From assembly GCF_003696265.1 (NCBI RefSeq), contig NZ_RFFH01000003.1, positions 434,001-498,000 of the forward strand: a stretch of 64,000 nt of DNA, read 5' to 3'. Below the pieces are notes generated by a model. It saw only the letters and a list, made by a program, of their open reading frames with translations, had not been told where the DNA came from and searched no databases. The position numbers and the translations under genes were made by a program. This DNA is from Nocardia stercoris (lineage in GTDB: Bacteria > Actinomycetota > Actinomycetes > Mycobacteriales > Mycobacteriaceae). How positions within the stretch are numbered: position 1 is the stretch's first letter; every line of letters begins with the position of its first letter. Of this stretch, positions 46,362-61,838 are shown one piece after another.

Positions 46362-46606
46362 CTGTGACCCTTGGCCACCACCACACCACCCCTGACCGCG
46401 CGCCGCTGCCCCGCCCGGCGGATCCCGGTGCGCAGGCCGCGTTGCACCGCCTGCGCGAGGACTACCCGGGTGTCCCCGCCGTCATGATCTACGCGGCGAT
46501 CGCCGGTGCCCGTGCGGATCTGCCCCACGCTCCCGCGGACCTGCTCCCGGAGCTGGCCGAACGGCTGGCGTGGTACCGGCTCTCCACCGTCCGGTCTCTG
46601 CCGTGA
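46358..46606 (+). CDS. Three-helix-bundle dimerization domain protein
   Basis: An 82-residue protein. After a His-rich start (LGHHHTTPDRAP) comes a three-helix pattern, AALHRLREDYPGVPAVMIYA to LLPELAERLAWYRLS, resembling the short dimerization domain common in actinobacteria. The role is unknown. ATG 46358 has GAGG upstream. The universal stress gene follows on the same strand behind its own DosR-like box. Confidence 0.6.
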   Translation: MTVTLGHHHTTPDRAPLPRPADPGAQAALHRLREDYPGVPAVMIYAAIAGARADLPHAPADLLPELAERLAWYRLSTVRSLP

Positions 46607-46623
46607 CCTATGGCCCACCGGTA

Positions 46624-46641
46624 CGGGGCCGAAGACCGTGG
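46624..46641. promoter_or_regulatory. DosR-like box upstream of the universal stress gene
   Basis: CGGGGCCGAAGACCGTGG shares GGGGCCGAAGACC with the box before the first devS gene. It is about 72 bp before ATG 46713. Confidence 0.65.
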
Positions 46642-46712
46642 CTGTAATCCGGGTAACCGGCGAGGCTGAATCCATACCGCCGTCCGATCCGTCTCCGCAG
46701 AAAAGGATTCCG

Positions 46713-47654
46713 ATGAACAAGCAGATCACCGAGGACACCCGCCATCTGGTCTCCGCACCGGTCGTCGTCGGCGTCGACGGCTCGGTCGCGGCCTGGAACG
46801 CCCTCACCTGGGCGGCGGAGGTCGCTGTCCAGCGCGGCCGGGAGCTGCGCATCGTGCACGGCCTGAATCTGGAGGGCATGCGGGAGGTGGTCGGGCGCTA
46901 CGACCTCGGCGACCCGCCGGTCCTGGACGAGATCCGAACCCACGGTGCGATTCTCGTCGAGCGGGCCGCCGAACAGGCCCGCGCGGCGGCGCCGGACATG
47001 CGGGTCACCACCGAGGTCTCCGGGGAGCATCCCGCGAAGATGATGGTCCGGCACAGTGCCGATGCCTATCTCGTGGTGCTGGGTGGGTCAGGCAACAGCG
47101 GCATGCTCAGCCACGTCGGCTCCATCCTGACCGCGGTCACCAGCCACGCGTCCGGCCCGGTCGTCGTCGTCCGCCACGATCCGAAGTCTGCCCACGCCGC
47201 ACACCCCGGCGGCCCGGTAGTCGTAGGGGTCGACGGCGGTCCGCTCAGCCATGCCACCCTGGCCGCCGCCTTCGAGGAGGCTACCGAACGCGGCGCCGAC
47301 CTCGTCGCGGTGCATGTCGCCAACGACTTCGATATCGACCTCGAGCTCAGTGACATCCTCCTGGGTAACGTACCGAAGATCGAGGCCGAGGAGTCGTTGG
47401 CCCTCGCCGAGAGCCTGGCCGGCTGGCAGGAGAAGTACCCCGACGTACAGGTCGTCCGCGAGGTGTACCTGTCCGACCCCGCGGGCGTCCTGCGGCGCTG
47501 GTCGCACGACGCCCAGCTCCTGGTCGTGGGCAGTCGCGGTCGCGGTGGCTTCCGCAGCCTGCTGCTCGGGTCCACCTCGGGTTCCCTGGTCCAGCACGCG
47601 GACTGCCCGGTCATGGTCGTCCACCCGGCCGCGCCGCACAGTGTCGGCAGCTGA
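46713..47654 (+). CDS. Tandem universal stress protein (UspA x 2)
   Basis: A 313-residue protein with two Usp domains. Domain 1 starts PVVVGVDGSVAAWNAL, and its ATP loop is altered (GGSGNSGMLSHVGS). Domain 2 starts PVVVGVDGGPLSHATL and has the standard ATP loop VGSRGRGGFRSLLLGSTS. Tandem Usps of this size are abundant in the mycobacterial DosR regulon. ATG 46713 has AAAAGGA upstream. It ends at a very strong hairpin. Confidence 0.9.
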   Translation: MNKQITEDTRHLVSAPVVVGVDGSVAAWNALTWAAEVAVQRGRELRIVHGLNLEGMREVVGRYDLGDPPVLDEIRTHGAILVERAAEQARAAAPDMRVTTEVSGEHPAKMMVRHSADAYLVVLGGSGNSGMLSHVGSILTAVTSHASGPVVVVRHDPKSAHAAHPGGPVVVGVDGGPLSHATLAAAFEEATERGADLVAVHVANDFDIDLELSDILLGNVPKIEAEESLALAESLAGWQEKYPDVQVVREVYLSDPAGVLRRWSHDAQLLVVGSRGRGGFRSLLLGSTSGSLVQHADCPVMVVHPAAPHSVGS

Positions 47655-47667
47655 GCAGGCATCCACC

Positions 47668-47706
47668 GGCCGAAGCCGCTCGTCGTACCGACGAGCGGCT
47701 TCGGCC
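47668..47706. terminator. 18-bp perfect hairpin, bidirectional terminator
   Basis: GGCCGAAGCCGCTCGTCG (47668-47685) and CGACGAGCGGCTTCGGCC (47689-47706) are exact complements around a 3-nt loop. It sits between convergent usp and PAP2 genes, 13 nt after the usp stop. Confidence 0.9.
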
Positions 47707-47754
47707 GTCCGTCGATCCATCGGAACGTCCATAGCCTGGTGGCGGTAGCAAGCA

Positions 47755-48462
47755 TCAACGTCCGGATGCCGGCCGACCCCGGAACCTGGCCGCCACCACC
47801 GGCAGTAGCAGGTCCCCGGTGACGACCGCAAAGCCCCAGCCGGTACCGAGTACCCAGCCGGCCGCCACATCGGTCGCCCAGTGTGCGCCGAGATAGACCC
47901 GGCTGGCCGCGACCAGCGCCGTGAGCGTCCCGGCGATCGTCCACCACGCCGTCGCGGCGAGCCCGCGCTGTGTCTGCCGGGTCAGCAGGTACGCCGCGAC
48001 CGTCACCAGTGCGGCGGTCACCGCGGTGTGCATCGACGGATACGAATAGCCGTCGGCGGCGACGATTCCGATCGACCCGCCGGGGCGGGGACGGCCGACG
48101 GCCTGCTTCGCCGCCCAGCTCAGTGTGGCTGCCCCGAGCCCGGTGACCACGACGAGGACCAGCGGTTCCCGGCTCCGGGCGCGCACCGACAGCACCGCCC
48201 CGAACACGATCATGGCCGTGGCGAGCGGAACCACCGCTGCGGTGGACACGGTGTCGAACAGGTGCGTCCAGCCCGGACCACGATGTTCCACCGCTTCGGC
48301 GGTGACGGCGTCGTCGACCGACCGGGTGTCGCGGTCGTGGACCCGATCGGTCAGCATCACGAATACCGCCATGGCGGTGAGGGTTCCGGCAGCCGCGGGG
48401 ATACTCCACAACCGATGGCGGTCCGCCCTCGCCGGCGCCAGAGCGTGCCGCATCGACGTCAT
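47755..48462 (-). CDS. PAP2-family membrane phosphatase
   Basis: A 235-residue membrane phosphatase with six hydrophobic helices. The three PAP2 motifs are KQAVGRPRP, YPSMHT (PSxH) and SRVYLGAHWATDV with the catalytic histidine. It could act on lipid phosphates, undecaprenyl diphosphate or another phosphoester. ATG 48462 overlaps the otsB1 stop (ATGA), so it is coupled to trehalose metabolism; a sugar-phosphate or lipid role is not decided. Confidence 0.87.
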   Translation of the reverse strand: MTSMRHALAPARADRHRLWSIPAAAGTLTAMAVFVMLTDRVHDRDTRSVDDAVTAEAVEHRGPGWTHLFDTVSTAAVVPLATAMIVFGAVLSVRARSREPLVLVVVTGLGAATLSWAAKQAVGRPRPGGSIGIVAADGYSYPSMHTAVTAALVTVAAYLLTRQTQRGLAATAWWTIAGTLTALVAASRVYLGAHWATDVAAGWVLGTGWGFAVVTGDLLLPVVAARFRGRPASGR

Positions 48463-51400
48463 TCCCCGCGCAGTGTCACTCGGATCCGCGAGCCGGGATG
48501 CAAGGTCGCGACCGTCGCCTGGCACTCGATCTCCACCGGCGCCGCGTCACCCGGCTCGGAGGCGATCTCCAGACTGTCGGTGCGGATCCGCACGGTCAGC
48601 CGGTGGGCACGGTAGGTGATCGGAAAACTCAAGGTACCCAAGGCTCGCGGCCATCGCGGGTTGAAGATCAGCCGGTCGGCACGGACCTCGAGACCGGTGA
48701 AGCAGCGTTGCAGCAGGTCGACACTGCCGGCCATAGCGGCCAGGTGGATACCTTCCGGAGTGGTCCCGCCCTGGATATCGGTGATATCGGATTCCAGGAC
48801 GGTGCCGAAGAATTCGAGGGCACGGTCACGGTTGGCGCGGGCCAGCACCCAGGCGTGGACGACAGCGCTGAGGGTGGATCCGTGCGTGGTGCGGGCCAGG
48901 TAGTAGTCGACGGTGCGCGGGATCATCTCCGCCGGCAGGTCGTATCCCAACTGCCCCAGCACATCTCGTAGTTCGTCGGCGGACAGCAGGTAGAACAGCA
49001 TCAGCACGTCCGCCTGCTTGGCTACCCGGTATCGGTCGACGTCGTCGCCCTCGGCTTCCAGGATGCGGTCGAGGCGCCCGATGTCGCCGTACTCGCGGCG
49101 ATAGCGGTCCCAATCCAGTTCCGCCAGTTGCTCGTAACCACCGAACTGACTGATCACACCGTCGTGGAACGGTACGAACAGGCGCTTGGCGACCGCCGCC
49201 CAGTGGGCCTGCTCGTCCGCCGTCACGCCCAGCTTCTCGAGGAGCTCCGCGCGCACGCGCGGAGCCAGCAGGTCCAGGGCGTCCCGCGCCCGGCCCAGGG
49301 CCCATGCGGCCATGACATTGATGTAGGCGTTGTCGGCGATCCCGGTCCCAGGTGCTCCCGGGTAGCCGGTGTGGAATTCGTCGGGGCCGATCAGCCCGCG
49401 CAGGTGGTAGCGGTCGTCGATATGGTCGTAGGTCGCCCGGCTCGCCCAGAAGCGCGCGACCTCGACCAGCAGTTCGGCGCCCACCTCCACCAGGAAGTCC
49501 CGGTCGTCGGTCACCTGCTGGTACTGCCAGACGTCGAAAGCCACTGCGAGACCGGCATGTTGGGCGAGGTGGCTGGCATCCGGGGTCCAGTGGCCGGACC
49601 GCGGGTTGAGGTGCAGGCGCTGGCTCTCCTCCCGGCCGTCGCTGCCGGACTGCCAGGGGAACAGCGCGCCGGTGCAGCCGATGGCGCGTGCGGCATTGCG
49701 AGCCTCACCGAGCCGGCGGTACCGGTAGCGCAGCAGCGCCCGGCCCACCGCCGGGAACCGCACGTTCAGTACCGGCAGCACGAACAGCTCGTCCCAGAAG
49801 ATGTGCCCGCGGTAGGCCTCGCCGTGCAGTCCCCGGGCAGGGACGCCGACATCGAGGTCCGCGCTGTGCGGCGACAGCGTCTGCACCAGGTGCAACAGGT
49901 GCAGACGCACCGACCGGACCCCGGCGAGACCACCGTCGATGTCCATGCGCAACCGGCTCCACAGATGCTCCCAGGCCGCTGTGTGGGCGTCGAGCAGCTC
50001 CGCGAAGGTGCCGGCTTCGCCGGCCGCGGCCAGCGCGGCCTGGGCCGGGTCCGATACCGCGCGGTCGCGGCCAGTGAAGATGGCCGCGATCTTGTCGACG
50101 GTCACGCTCGCTCCGGACTCGAGGTCCAGGACGAGGTCGTGACCGTCGAGATGGTCCACCTCGACGGCACGGCTTTCGACTGCGGTCGACGTGGTCGTCC
50201 GGGTTGCCACCGCGACCGGGATCCGGGACTGGCTGGTCCGCGCCGAGACGACGATGCTCGCGGGCTCGGCCCGCACGACTTCCGTTGCGGCCCAATGGTT
50301 GCCGGACAGCTCCCGGTACCGCTGCACCCCCTCGTTGCGCACCCCGGTATCGATCCCGGTCCGGATCGTCAGCGGCCCGGACCAGTTCTCGGCGGTCAGG
50401 ATCGTCCGCAGCGCGCACAGGTGCGGGGACCGCATCGACGCGAACCGCTGCTGGACGACCCCGGTGATCCGGCCGTCGCTGTCCCGGTACCGCAGCCGCC
50501 GGGTCAGCACCGCCCGCCGGAGATCGAGTTCCTGTCGATACGAGAGCAATTCGGCGCGGTCGGGGTCGAACCAGTCGCCGTCGGCGAGCCGCCAGCGCAC
50601 CGGCAGCCAGTTGGGCAGGTTCACCATACTTTCGTTGTCGACGAGCTGCGCGTCCACCACGTCGGTGAGCCGGTTGTACAGCCCCGCCACATAGGTACCC
50701 GGGTAATGCGCAGGGCCGGCTACGGATTCGGGGGCCGCACCCCGCGTGGCCAGGTAGCCGTTTCCGACGGTGCACAACGCCTCGCGCAGCCGCTCGGCGG
50801 GCGGATCGTAGCCGTCGTAGCCGAACGTCCAGGATTCCGCGCTGATGCCGGGCAGCGCACCGGACAGCAAGCGCGACAACAACTCCAGGAATTCACGGAC
50901 GCGTTGCGGTCCGTCGAGCCCGTACTCGGCCGCGGTGCACCGGTCACCGTTCTCGGTGTGCCGCACGAGGATCGGGACCCCGTCGGCCGCCACCGCGTCG
51001 AACGCGTCCTCGTCGGTGAGATCGTCGCCGATATAGACCGGCACGACCGGCAGCGTCAGCTGATCGAGGATCCATTCCACGGCCCGCCCTTTGTCCCAGT
51101 CCACGTCGGGGCGCAACTCGGTCACCTTGCGGCCGTGCGTGACCCGCAGGCCACAGCGCTCTCCGATCTCGTGCGCGGTCGCCACGACCGCGCCGATCCG
51201 GTCCGCGGCCACCCGGCGGTGATGAACGGCGACCGCGAAACGCTTGGGCTCCACCACGACTCCCGCGATGCCCGCCAGCGCTGGGCCCAGTTCACCGGCC
51301 GCCCGGGCAATCGACGACGCGGCGTTCGCGCCGGCGTCGTGGGTGTGCCGGCTGCCGTCGGGGGCCTGCAGCTCCATGCCGTGGCAGCCCGCGTACCAGA

Positions 51401-52415
51401 TCCCGTCGATCCCGACCCGCTCGCGCAGGTCGTCGAGGTCCCGACCGCTCACCACGGCGACCGGGCACTGCCCGGCCAGTTCCTTCAGCGTCGCCGCCGC
51501 GCCCGCGACGAGGGTGGCGGAGGCCGGGTCGGGGACGATTTCCGACAGGGTGCCATCGAAATCCAACAGTACCGCGGTCTTTCCGGCGCCGAGTTCGTCC
51601 GCGACCCGGCGGTGATGCCCCAGCGCATCCGGTAGCTCGGACATCCGGGGAAAGCCGTCGACCACCCCGACGGCAGCGAGATCGGCGACGACGACGTCGG
51701 CACCGTGCGCAGCCAGCTGCGCGGCATGCCCGATCCGGTCCACCCCGACAACCAGCCCGAAGCCGCCCCGTAGACCTGCGGTGGCCCCGGCCTCCGAGTC
51801 CTCCACGACCACGGTCCGGTCCGGGTCCGCGCCGAGCCGCCGGGCGGCCTCGTGCAGGACGGCAGGATCCGGTTTCCCGGGCAGTGCCAGGTCTTCGGCG
51901 ACGAGGCCGTCGACGCGGACCGGGAACAGGTCACCGATCCCGGCGGCGGCGAGGACCTGCGCGCAGTTGCGGCTGGCGGAGAACACGGCCGCACCGAGTC
52001 CCGCTTCGCGCAGCTGGTGCACCAGCGCGACGGTCGAGGTGAACGCGGGGACCCCGGACCGGGCAATCCGGTCCAGGAACAGTTCGTCCTTGCGGTTGCC
52101 CAGACCGCAGACCGTCGTCGTGCCGGGCGGGTCGGTGGGCTGCCCTTCGGGCACAGTGATGCCGCGCGCGGCGAGGAAGTCGCGGACACCGTCGTATCTC
52201 GGTTTGCCGTCCACCCAGCGGGCGTAGTCGGCGAGAGTGAACGGGGTGGTGTCCTCGCCCGCGAGCTGCGGGCGCGCGGCGAGGAACGCGTCGAACAGGT
52301 CGGTCCAGGCGGCCGCGTGCACGGCGGCACTGTCGGTGACCACACCGTCCATGTCGAAGATGACCGCGTCGTAGCGGCGGGTGTCGATGGTGACCCGTAG
52401 CTCGTCGTTCTGCAT
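48459..52415 (-). CDS. otsB1: OtsB1-type three-domain protein: HAD mutase-like, trehalose-6-phosphatase-like, GH65
   Basis: A 1318-residue fusion close in size to mycobacterial OtsB1 (Rv2006, 1327 residues, a DosR-regulon member). Residues about 15-255 are a beta-phosphoglucomutase-like HAD (AVIFDMDGVVTDS). About 270-520 is a trehalose-phosphatase-like HAD (LLDFDGTLSE, YIGDDLTDEDAF). About 540-1310 is a glycoside hydrolase 65 domain (LRGLIGPDEFHTG, KQADVLMLFYL). It would handle trehalose or maltose phosphorolysis and phosphate sugars. ATG 52415 is closely preceded by GGGAAG. The start is divergent from acg2, sharing a DosR-like box. Confidence 0.9.
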   Translation of the reverse strand: MQNDELRVTIDTRRYDAVIFDMDGVVTDSAAVHAAAWTDLFDAFLAARPQLAGEDTTPFTLADYARWVDGKPRYDGVRDFLAARGITVPEGQPTDPPGTTTVCGLGNRKDELFLDRIARSGVPAFTSTVALVHQLREAGLGAAVFSASRNCAQVLAAAGIGDLFPVRVDGLVAEDLALPGKPDPAVLHEAARRLGADPDRTVVVEDSEAGATAGLRGGFGLVVGVDRIGHAAQLAAHGADVVVADLAAVGVVDGFPRMSELPDALGHHRRVADELGAGKTAVLLDFDGTLSEIVPDPASATLVAGAAATLKELAGQCPVAVVSGRDLDDLRERVGIDGIWYAGCHGMELQAPDGSRHTHDAGANAASSIARAAGELGPALAGIAGVVVEPKRFAVAVHHRRVAADRIGAVVATAHEIGERCGLRVTHGRKVTELRPDVDWDKGRAVEWILDQLTLPVVPVYIGDDLTDEDAFDAVAADGVPILVRHTENGDRCTAAEYGLDGPQRVREFLELLSRLLSGALPGISAESWTFGYDGYDPPAERLREALCTVGNGYLATRGAAPESVAGPAHYPGTYVAGLYNRLTDVVDAQLVDNESMVNLPNWLPVRWRLADGDWFDPDRAELLSYRQELDLRRAVLTRRLRYRDSDGRITGVVQQRFASMRSPHLCALRTILTAENWSGPLTIRTGIDTGVRNEGVQRYRELSGNHWAATEVVRAEPASIVVSARTSQSRIPVAVATRTTTSTAVESRAVEVDHLDGHDLVLDLESGASVTVDKIAAIFTGRDRAVSDPAQAALAAAGEAGTFAELLDAHTAAWEHLWSRLRMDIDGGLAGVRSVRLHLLHLVQTLSPHSADLDVGVPARGLHGEAYRGHIFWDELFVLPVLNVRFPAVGRALLRYRYRRLGEARNAARAIGCTGALFPWQSGSDGREESQRLHLNPRSGHWTPDASHLAQHAGLAVAFDVWQYQQVTDDRDFLVEVGAELLVEVARFWASRATYDHIDDRYHLRGLIGPDEFHTGYPGAPGTGIADNAYINVMAAWALGRARDALDLLAPRVRAELLEKLGVTADEQAHWAAVAKRLFVPFHDGVISQFGGYEQLAELDWDRYRREYGDIGRLDRILEAEGDDVDRYRVAKQADVLMLFYLLSADELRDVLGQLGYDLPAEMIPRTVDYYLARTTHGSTLSAVVHAWVLARANRDRALEFFGTVLESDITDIQGGTTPEGIHLAAMAGSVDLLQRCFTGLEVRADRLIFNPRWPRALGTLSFPITYRAHRLTVRIRTDSLEIASEPGDAAPVEIECQATVATLHPGSRIRVTLRGE

Positions 52416-52492
52416 CTTCCCAGCGTCTGCCCGTAAGCCCGGCCGGGGTAGAGCCCGCCGGGGCGGATTTCCCGGGCCGCTGGTCCGTCGGA

Positions 52493-52512
52493 TTCGGGAC
52501 CAACGGCCCCTG
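52493..52512. promoter_or_regulatory. DosR-like box shared by otsB1 and acg2
   Basis: TTCGGGACCAACGGCCCCTG begins like the published 20-bp DosR consensus (TTSGGGAC). It lies 78 bp from otsB1 and 33 bp from acg2. Confidence 0.75.
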
Positions 52513-52544
52513 TTGTGACCGCGGATCCTTCCTACCGTCGAACT

Positions 52545-53537
52545 ATGGACACACAGCTCACCGCGGAAGTCGTCGCAACGGCCGCGTCGCTGGCCGGGCG
52601 AGCACCTTCCCTGCACAACACTCAGCCGTGGCATTGGCAGTTCGACGGCCGCGCCCTGCACTTGTACTCGGTTCCGGACCGGATGCTCACGGTGACCGAC
52701 CCCGGGGGCCGCCAGCTCTTGCTGAGTTGCGGAATCGCGTTGCACCACATGCGATCTGCGCTGGCCGACCTCGGCTGGCACACCACCGTCCGCCGCTTTC
52801 CCTCGCCCACGAGGTTCAGCCACCTCGCCGATCTCGGATTCGAGCCCGCGCCCGTCGTCACCGAGGCTGAACACGCGCGGGCCCAGGCGATTTCCCGCCG
52901 TTTCACCGATCGGTTGCCGTTCGGGGCGCCCGGCGGGTGGGACGAATTCGAGCCACTGTTGCGTACCTGCTTCCCGCCCGACGACGCGGTACTGGACGTC
53001 CTGCCGGGCTCCGCCGAGCCGGATCTGGCCCGCATCTCGCGCCTGGCCGCCGGACTGCGCCGCTACGACTCCGACTATCACGCCGAATTGCATTGGTGGA
53101 CCGGTCACGTCGTGAACGAGGCCGGGGTTCCGCGGACCGCTCTGATATCGGCTGAGGAACGCGATCGCGTGCCGGTGGGCCGCCGGATGCCGGCGGCCGA
53201 GGACACCGCGCGCCGGCCGGACACCCACGACGAATCCCGGATCCTCGCCGTGTCGACCGATTCCGACCGGCACGAGGAGATCCTGCGCGCCGGCGAGGCC
53301 CTCTCAGCTGTCCTGCTGGAGTGCACCGTGGCCGGCTACGCCACCTGCACGCTCACCCACATGACCGAATTCGAGCCCAGCCGAGCCGAATTGCGGAAGC
53401 TATTGGGTGACCGGGTACAGCCGCAGGCCCTGGTACGGGTCGGTGTCCGCCCGGCGGACACGGAGCCCGTGCCGCCGACACCACGGCTGCCGCTGCAGGA
53501 GATCTTCGAAGTCGTTCCGCCACCCACTCGCTGGTGA
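52545..53537 (+). CDS. acg: Acg-family nitroreductase-like protein (copy 2)
   Basis: A 330-residue Acg-family protein. It carries ASLAGRAPSLHNTQPWHW, GRQLLLSCGIALHHM, the mid-protein HWWTGHV and GEALSAVLLECTVAGYATC. It is the closest in size to mycobacterial Acg (331 residues). ATG 52545 was preferred; GTG 52515 would place the start at the edge of the DosR-like box. It ends in a hairpin shared with the convergent oxidase gene. Confidence 0.87.
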   Translation: MDTQLTAEVVATAASLAGRAPSLHNTQPWHWQFDGRALHLYSVPDRMLTVTDPGGRQLLLSCGIALHHMRSALADLGWHTTVRRFPSPTRFSHLADLGFEPAPVVTEAEHARAQAISRRFTDRLPFGAPGGWDEFEPLLRTCFPPDDAVLDVLPGSAEPDLARISRLAAGLRRYDSDYHAELHWWTGHVVNEAGVPRTALISAEERDRVPVGRRMPAAEDTARRPDTHDESRILAVSTDSDRHEEILRAGEALSAVLLECTVAGYATCTLTHMTEFEPSRAELRKLLGDRVQPQALVRVGVRPADTEPVPPTPRLPLQEIFEVVPPPTRW

Positions 53538-53573
53538 CCCGGGCACATTCCGCCCTGCCCGGCACCCGGGTCA
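53535..53573. terminator. Hairpin spanning the stops of two convergent genes
   Basis: TGACCCGGG (53535-53543) pairs with CCCGGGTCA (53565-53573), with extra pairing of GCA/TGC inside. The arms include the stop codons of both convergent genes. Confidence 0.65.
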
Positions 53574-54110
53574 GGCGGCATGCATGCTGTCCGGCCCCGC
53601 CGCTTCCGCCCCGGCGACGAGACGAATACCCGTGACGAGCGTGGGCTCGATCGTGACCACGGTGTCCATCGCCGAGTTCACCCATGGCCGCAGCAGTTCG
53701 GTGTATCGCTCGATTCGGGCCGGGTCGGTGACCGTCCGTGCGAAGCCGGTCACCACCACCGACCATCCGGTGTGCTCGACCGGGTCGATCTCGTCGGCCT
53801 GATAGGCGACCACGACGGCCGGCACGGCGCGCACCGCGGTGCTCAACTGTGCCGTGAGCCGGGTCCGGACGACGACCAGTCCGTCGACGACGACGTGATT
53901 GACCGGTCGAACGGCGGGCAGCGCGTTCATGGTGTACACCACGCGCCCGAACGGCGCCGACGCCAGCAGCCCGAGAGCCTGATCTCGGTCAAGTTCGACC
54001 GCATGCCGAAGCGGCGCACCCGGCCCCGTGGGGAGATGCTCGTCGAACGCCGCGGTGGAGCTCACGCCCGTCACCACCTCTCTGTCGCTACCGACCGTTC
54101 CAGCGTCCAT
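53571..54110 (-). CDS. Pyridoxamine-phosphate-oxidase-like (FMN split-barrel) protein
   Basis: A protein of about 179 residues with the split-barrel pattern [20 protein letters not shown] and [19 protein letters not shown]. Such proteins bind FMN, F420 or heme; no cofactor is determined here. ATG 54110 has no strong ribosome site, and a later GTG in VVTGVSS (near 54075) is an alternative. Two DosR-like boxes (54136, 54221) lie upstream. It is divergent from the first devS gene. Confidence 0.8.
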   Translation of the reverse strand: MDAGTVGSDREVVTGVSSTAAFDEHLPTGPGAPLRHAVELDRDQALGLLASAPFGRVVYTMNALPAVRPVNHVVVDGLVVVRTRLTAQLSTAVRAVPAVVVAYQADEIDPVEHTGWSVVVTGFARTVTDPARIERYTELLRPWVNSAMDTVVTIEPTLVTGIRLVAGAEAAGPDSMHAA

Positions 54111-54135
54111 CAGACCAGCCGACCGCTCGGTCGGG

Positions 54136-54154
54136 TAGGGGCCGAAAGCCCTCG
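54136..54154. promoter_or_regulatory. DosR-like box upstream of the split-barrel gene
   Basis: TAGGGGCCGAAAGCCCTCG matches the local consensus and ends 26 bp from ATG 54110 on the minus strand. Confidence 0.65.
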
Positions 54155-54220
54155 ATTCCGGATGCCGCTCGTCGTGCGTCATCGGCTAGCGAGTCCAGAG
54201 CAGCCGACCACGCGGTCGGA

Positions 54221-54258
54221 TAGGGGCCGAAGACCTCGATCCAGGGGCCGACGGACCA
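54221..54258. promoter_or_regulatory. Two adjacent DosR-like boxes upstream of devS copy 1
   Basis: TAGGGGCCGAAGACCTCGA (54221-54239) and CCAGGGGCCGACGGACCA (54241-54258) are tandem elements 20 bp apart, ending 32 bp before GTG 54290. Confidence 0.65.
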
Positions 54259-54286
54259 TGATCGCCCGCCGGATGACTACACTTGA

Positions 54287-56041
<1,755 letters not shown>

Positions 56042-56080
56042 AGGGCCTACCGGCCCCCGGCCGGCCTCGTGATGACGAAC

Positions 56081-56099
56081 GGCCCTACTTCCGTGGGCC
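56081..56099. promoter_or_regulatory. Inverted repeat upstream of the flavodoxin gene
   Basis: GGCCCTACTTCCGTGGGCC has 5-bp arms (GGCCC/GGGCC) and a CTTCCG core like reversed DosR-like boxes but with altered spacing. It is preserved in the decayed copy at about 9010-9028. Confidence 0.45.
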
Positions 56100-56143
56100 C
56101 ACGACCCTCCCGCCGGCACAGCCGCCCGGCAACGCTGAATGTC

Positions 56144-56694
56144 ATGACTTCCACCAAGCCCCGAGTCGCCGTCGTCTACGCGACCGCACAGGGATCGACC
56201 CGTGAAATCGCACAGTTCATCGCCGACGAACTCACCCAGCGCGGCGCCGAAGTAGAGGTCGCCGAGGTCGAGCACGCGCCCGAACTGACCCGCTTCGACG
56301 CCGTCGTCCTCGGTAGCGCGGTACACAACCGCCGGTTCCTGCCCGAGGCCGAGTCCTATATCCGCGCCCACCGTGCGGAACTGTCCGCGGTGCCGGTGTG
56401 GCTGTTCAGTGTCGGGATCGGCCCGGCGCTCGTCGGACCGATCGGTCGCTGGTTCGGCGGCCGGGTGCCGCCGCGGATCGCCGCGCTGCGCGACTGGATC
56501 GGAGCCCGCGCCTATCAGCCCTTCGCCGGACACTACGAACGGGCCGGAGTCGACCTGGGTGCGCGCACCGCCTTCCGCCTGATGGGTGGCCCGCGCTACG
56601 GCGACCTTCGCGACTGGACAGCGATCCGCCGCTGGAGCACCTCCGTCGGCGACGCGCTCCAGCTTCCGGCCGCCCACGACACGTGGGTGCACCC

Positions 56695-56698
<4 letters not shown>
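56144..56698 (+). CDS. Flavodoxin-domain protein (HemG-like)
   Basis: A 184-residue flavodoxin. The FMN phosphate loop is VVYATAQGSTREIAQFIAD. The middle VVLGSAVHNRRFLPEAESYI and the helical Trp-rich C-terminus resemble menaquinone-dependent protoporphyrinogen oxidase (HemG) relatives. The redox partner is unknown. Its stop overlaps the PEP synthase start (GTGA). A deleted duplicate of this gene lies at 8987-9196. Confidence 0.85.
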
Positions 56699-60889
<4,191 letters not shown>

Positions 60890-60902
60890 CCGGCGCGCTC
60901 AC

Positions 60903-61808
60903 TCAGTGCGGCGCCCGGACCACGGTGATCGGACAGTCGATGGCCGGCACCAGGGCATTCCCGGTGGAGCCCAACAGCATTCCGGTGAACCCGCCGCGAC
61001 CGTGACTACCGATCACGACGAGCTGCGCGATTTCGGACGCGTCGAGCAGGGCCTCGGCGGGCCGGTCGTGCACCAGCCGGCGTTCCACGCTGACGTCGGG
61101 GTAACGCTCGGTCCAGCCCGCCATGCTCTCGGCGAACACCGTGGCCTCCGCGGCCTCGACCTGATCCAGATGCGCCCCGGTCGGGTCACCGCCGCTCACG
61201 TCGGTCCAAGCATGCAGGGCGATGAGGTCGACCTTGCGATGCGAGGCCTGCTCGAACGCGTACTCAAGGGCCGGCATCGCGGTCGGGCCGCCGTCGACAC
61301 CGACCAGGATCGGGAGCCGGTTCGATGCCGGATCAGTCGCGGTGGCGTCGCGCACCACGGTGATCGGGCAGTGCCCCTGCCGGACCAGGGTCGCGCTCAC
61401 CGAACCGAGCAGGCTCGCGCGGAACGCTCCGAGGCCGCGGCTGCCGAGCACAACCGCGCGGGCGTGGCGGGATCGCTCCAGCAGGTACGGAATGATCGGG
61501 GTCATGGTGACATGGGTGTCGATCGTGATCGGTTCCACCCCCACGGCCTCCTTCGCGATCCGGGTGGCCTCCACGAGGATCCGCTCGGCGTCCCGCAACA
61601 CCCACGGGTCGTCGTCGGGCACCATGGACGCACCCGGTCCCCAATTGGACGGTGTGCCCACCGAAATGACGAGTTGCAACGGCCAACGGTGCAGCGCCGC
61701 GTCGACCGCGGCCCAGGCGGCGGCGCGGTAGGACGTCGCCGAGCCGTCGACCGCGGCGACGACAGGAGGTGCGGCGTCAGCGATCCGCGCGGAAGTGTTG
61801 TCGGTCAT
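60903..61808 (-). CDS. Tandem universal stress protein
   Basis: A 301-residue double Usp. Both ATP loops look functional: VLGSRGLGAFRASLLGSVS in domain 1 and IGSHGRGGFTGMLLGSTG in domain 2. ATG 61808 has GGAG 7 nt upstream. It is the third gene of an acg3 - Rv1733c-like - usp unit whose promoter region carries two DosR-like boxes. Confidence 0.92.
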   Translation of the reverse strand: MTDNTSARIADAAPPVVAAVDGSATSYRAAAWAAVDAALHRWPLQLVISVGTPSNWGPGASMVPDDDPWVLRDAERILVEATRIAKEAVGVEPITIDTHVTMTPIIPYLLERSRHARAVVLGSRGLGAFRASLLGSVSATLVRQGHCPITVVRDATATDPASNRLPILVGVDGGPTAMPALEYAFEQASHRKVDLIALHAWTDVSGGDPTGAHLDQVEAAEATVFAESMAGWTERYPDVSVERRLVHDRPAEALLDASEIAQLVVIGSHGRGGFTGMLLGSTGNALVPAIDCPITVVRAPH

Positions 61809-61838
61809 GATGTTTCTCCTGTTCACGGGGGAAATCTG

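Noticed and set aside
52416..53273. N-terminal extension of the otsB1 frame
   Set aside because: The extra 286 codons run antisense through the well-supported acg gene and have no trehalose-enzyme similarity; the family length fits a start at 52415.
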